A DNA stretch of 6,322 nt from an uncultured Polymorphobacter sp. (GTDB lineage: Bacteria > Pseudomonadota > Alphaproteobacteria > Sphingomonadales > Sphingomonadaceae). A program made the position numbers and the translations under genes. Of the stretch, positions 5,371-6,322 are shown in pieces (within the stretch, counting starts at the first letter, position 1; the number at the start of each line of letters is the position of its first letter). A model generated the notes under the pieces. It was not told where the DNA came from and ran no database searches. It saw nothing but the letters and a program-made list of their open reading frames with translations. The DNA is taken from contig CALMPZ010000139.1 of the NCBI GenBank assembly GCA_937871645.1, forward strand, positions 1-6,322, written 5' to 3'.

Positions 5371-5374
5371 ATGA
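5249..5374 (+). CDS. Possible 41-residue leader ORF coupled to the terminase
   Basis: ATG at 5249 with a strong AGGAG (5238-5242) 6 nt upstream opens 41 codons. Its stop TGA overlaps the terminase ATG in the arrangement ATGA (5371-5374), which is typical of translational coupling. The terminase start itself has no good ribosome site, so this ORF could deliver ribosomes to it. The peptide (MVNCGLRAANRRGHGD and on) is basic and low in hydrophobic residues, and resembles nothing I know; it is too short for a small terminase subunit. It may be a leader peptide or a chance frame in GC-rich DNA that inherits a useful ribosome site. The frame is also open upstream to an ATG at 5138, but that part has no ribosome site. 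Confidence 0.35.
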   Translation: MVNCGLRAANRRGHGDRVVCTYVAAKARTARAGRSDTGAAA

Positions 5375-6322
5375 GCCAAACCGCGACGGAGAACCCGCAG
5401 CCACCGGCGGCTACGACACCGGTGACAGACGATGCCGCCAGGGCACGCGGGGACGTCTGGCTGCTCAAGGAAGTCGGCGCTATGCCCGACGCGCAGATCG
5501 AAGCGTATTGCGACCGGTTGCCCGAAAAGGCGCTGCAGAACATCGGCTGGAACTGGCGCAATCTGGCCCGGCAAACGCAGCTGCCTCCTGATGGCGATTG
5601 GGACAGCTGGCTGATCCTTGCCGGGCGGGGCTTCGGCAAGACGCGCGCCGGCGCGGGCTGGGTGCATGAATGTGCGGCGCCGGTGTCGGCGCGGGTGCCG
5701 GCCAAGGCAGGCGCCAGCGATGCCGGAAAAATGCCGCCTTCTGAGGTGCGCATCGCGTTGATCGGCGCGACGCTGGCAGATGCGCGGGCGGTGATGGTCG
5801 AAGGTGAATCGGGACTACTTGCCACCGCGCCGCCCGACCAGCCGCTGCGCTTCGAACCTTCGCTGCGCCGCGTACTCTGGCCCAACGGTGCGCAGGCGTT
5901 GCTGTATTCGGCCGAGGAGCCCGAGACCTTGCGCGGGCCGCAGTTTCACTATGCCTGGGGCGACGAGGCGGCGCGCTGGAGCTATGGCGCGACGACGCTC
6001 GCCAATTTGCGGATGGGGCTGCGGCTCGGTGAAAAGCCGCGGCTGCTGCTGACCACGACGCCCAAGCCGTTGCCGTGGCTCAAGGCACTTATTGCTGATG
6101 CGGCGTGCAGCGTCGCGCGCGGCCGGACGTTCGACAATGAAGGCAATCTGCCGCGCGCGTTCATCAGGGCGGTGCTGCGCGACTATGGCGGCACGCGGCT
6201 GGGGCGCCAGGAACTTGACGGCGAGCTGATCGAGGAAGTCGAAGGCGCGCTGTGGACGCGCGCGACGTTCGAAGACCAGCGCGTGCGAAAGCGAGGTCTG
6301 CACCATGTAGCCGCCGGTGGCG
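5371..6322 (+). CDS. Phage/gene-transfer-agent large terminase (DNA-packaging ATPase), 3' end missing
   Basis: The first 317 residues of a TerL motor, which pumps DNA into a procapsid and cuts it. Walker A is at 84-91 (AGRGFGKT, K90). Walker B with the catalytic acid is D198-E199 in WGDEAARW, after LRGPQFHYA. LTTTPKP (227-233) is the coupling motif. DYGGTRLGRQELDGELIEEVEGALW (271-295) is the conserved link towards the nuclease domain, which lies past the right edge. Wording of these blocks matches the TerL of alphaproteobacterial gene transfer agents (RcGTA gp2-like) and related phages. Start at 5371 overlaps the preceding small ORF (ATGA); an internal ATG at 5482 with AAGGA 10 nt upstream is a fair alternative and would remove a Pro/Thr-rich tail. 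Oddity: about 20 extra polar residues (103-124) between the Walker A helix and the next strand (VRIALIG). Portal, protease and capsid genes are expected downstream. Confidence 0.9.
   Translation, partial: MSQTATENPQPPAATTPVTDDAARARGDVWLLKEVGAMPDAQIEAYCDRLPEKALQNIGWNWRNLARQTQLPPDGDWDSWLILAGRGFGKTRAGAGWVHECAAPVSARVPAKAGASDAGKMPPSEVRIALIGATLADARAVMVEGESGLLATAPPDQPLRFEPSLRRVLWPNGAQALLYSAEEPETLRGPQFHYAWGDEAARWSYGATTLANLRMGLRLGEKPRLLLTTTPKPLPWLKALIADAACSVARGRTFDNEGNLPRAFIRAVLRDYGGTRLGRQELDGELIEEVEGALWTRATFEDQRVRKRGLHHVAAGG

Noticed and set aside
5815..6306. Minus-strand open frame of 163 codons
   Set aside because: Shadow of the terminase, which carries Walker A, Walker B and coupling motifs on the plus strand.
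1..6322. CRISPR array, insertion sequence or restriction/defence system
   Set aside because: No regularly spaced repeats, transposase, terminal inverted repeats or known defence domains were seen.

Overview
The window is about two-thirds G+C, with strong GC3 bias, good GGAG-type ribosome sites, and tightly packed genes. The DUF6456 protein and the gene-transfer-agent-type terminase point to an alphaproteobacterium, most likely a sphingomonad. That placement rests on family recognition, not on a search.

Layout. Positions 1-449 (minus) hold the first half of a zinc-dependent alcohol dehydrogenase, cut by the window edge. Upstream of it on the same strand (505-1068) is an XRE-type regulator whose C-terminal half looks like a LexA/S24 fold without its catalytic residues. 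A 102-bp divergent gap containing a perfect 15-bp palindrome separates this from a DUF6456 protein (1171-1695, plus). A secreted alpha/beta-hydrolase follows (1765-3018, plus). Its stop lies 6 bp from the stop of a convergent NAD(P)-dependent epimerase-like SDR (3025-3981, minus). The SDR is transcribed divergently from a LysR-type regulator (4126-5052, plus). The last part holds a consensus-like promoter, a possible 41-codon leader ORF, and the 5' two-thirds or so of a large terminase (5371 to the end).

How the parts may work together. Two regulator-target pairs are suggested by position: XRE with the alcohol dehydrogenase, and LysR with the SDR. The LysR/SDR junction is an AT-rich island in a GC-rich background. 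There two opposed sigma-70-like promoters overlap so that each one's -10 covers the other's -35. The LysR promoter would start transcription almost exactly at an ATG, suggesting a leaderless message. The SDR leader carries an 11-bp GC-rich hairpin.

The right edge looks like the head of a gene transfer agent or prophage packaging/capsid cluster. No integrase, attachment site, tRNA, phage repressor or recognisable small terminase precedes it, and its composition matches the rest, which favours a long-resident GTA cluster over a recent prophage. I did not find a convincing entirely new system. The points most worth checking are the overlapping promoter/leaderless LysR start, the SDR leader hairpin, and the promoter plus leader ORF in front of the terminase.
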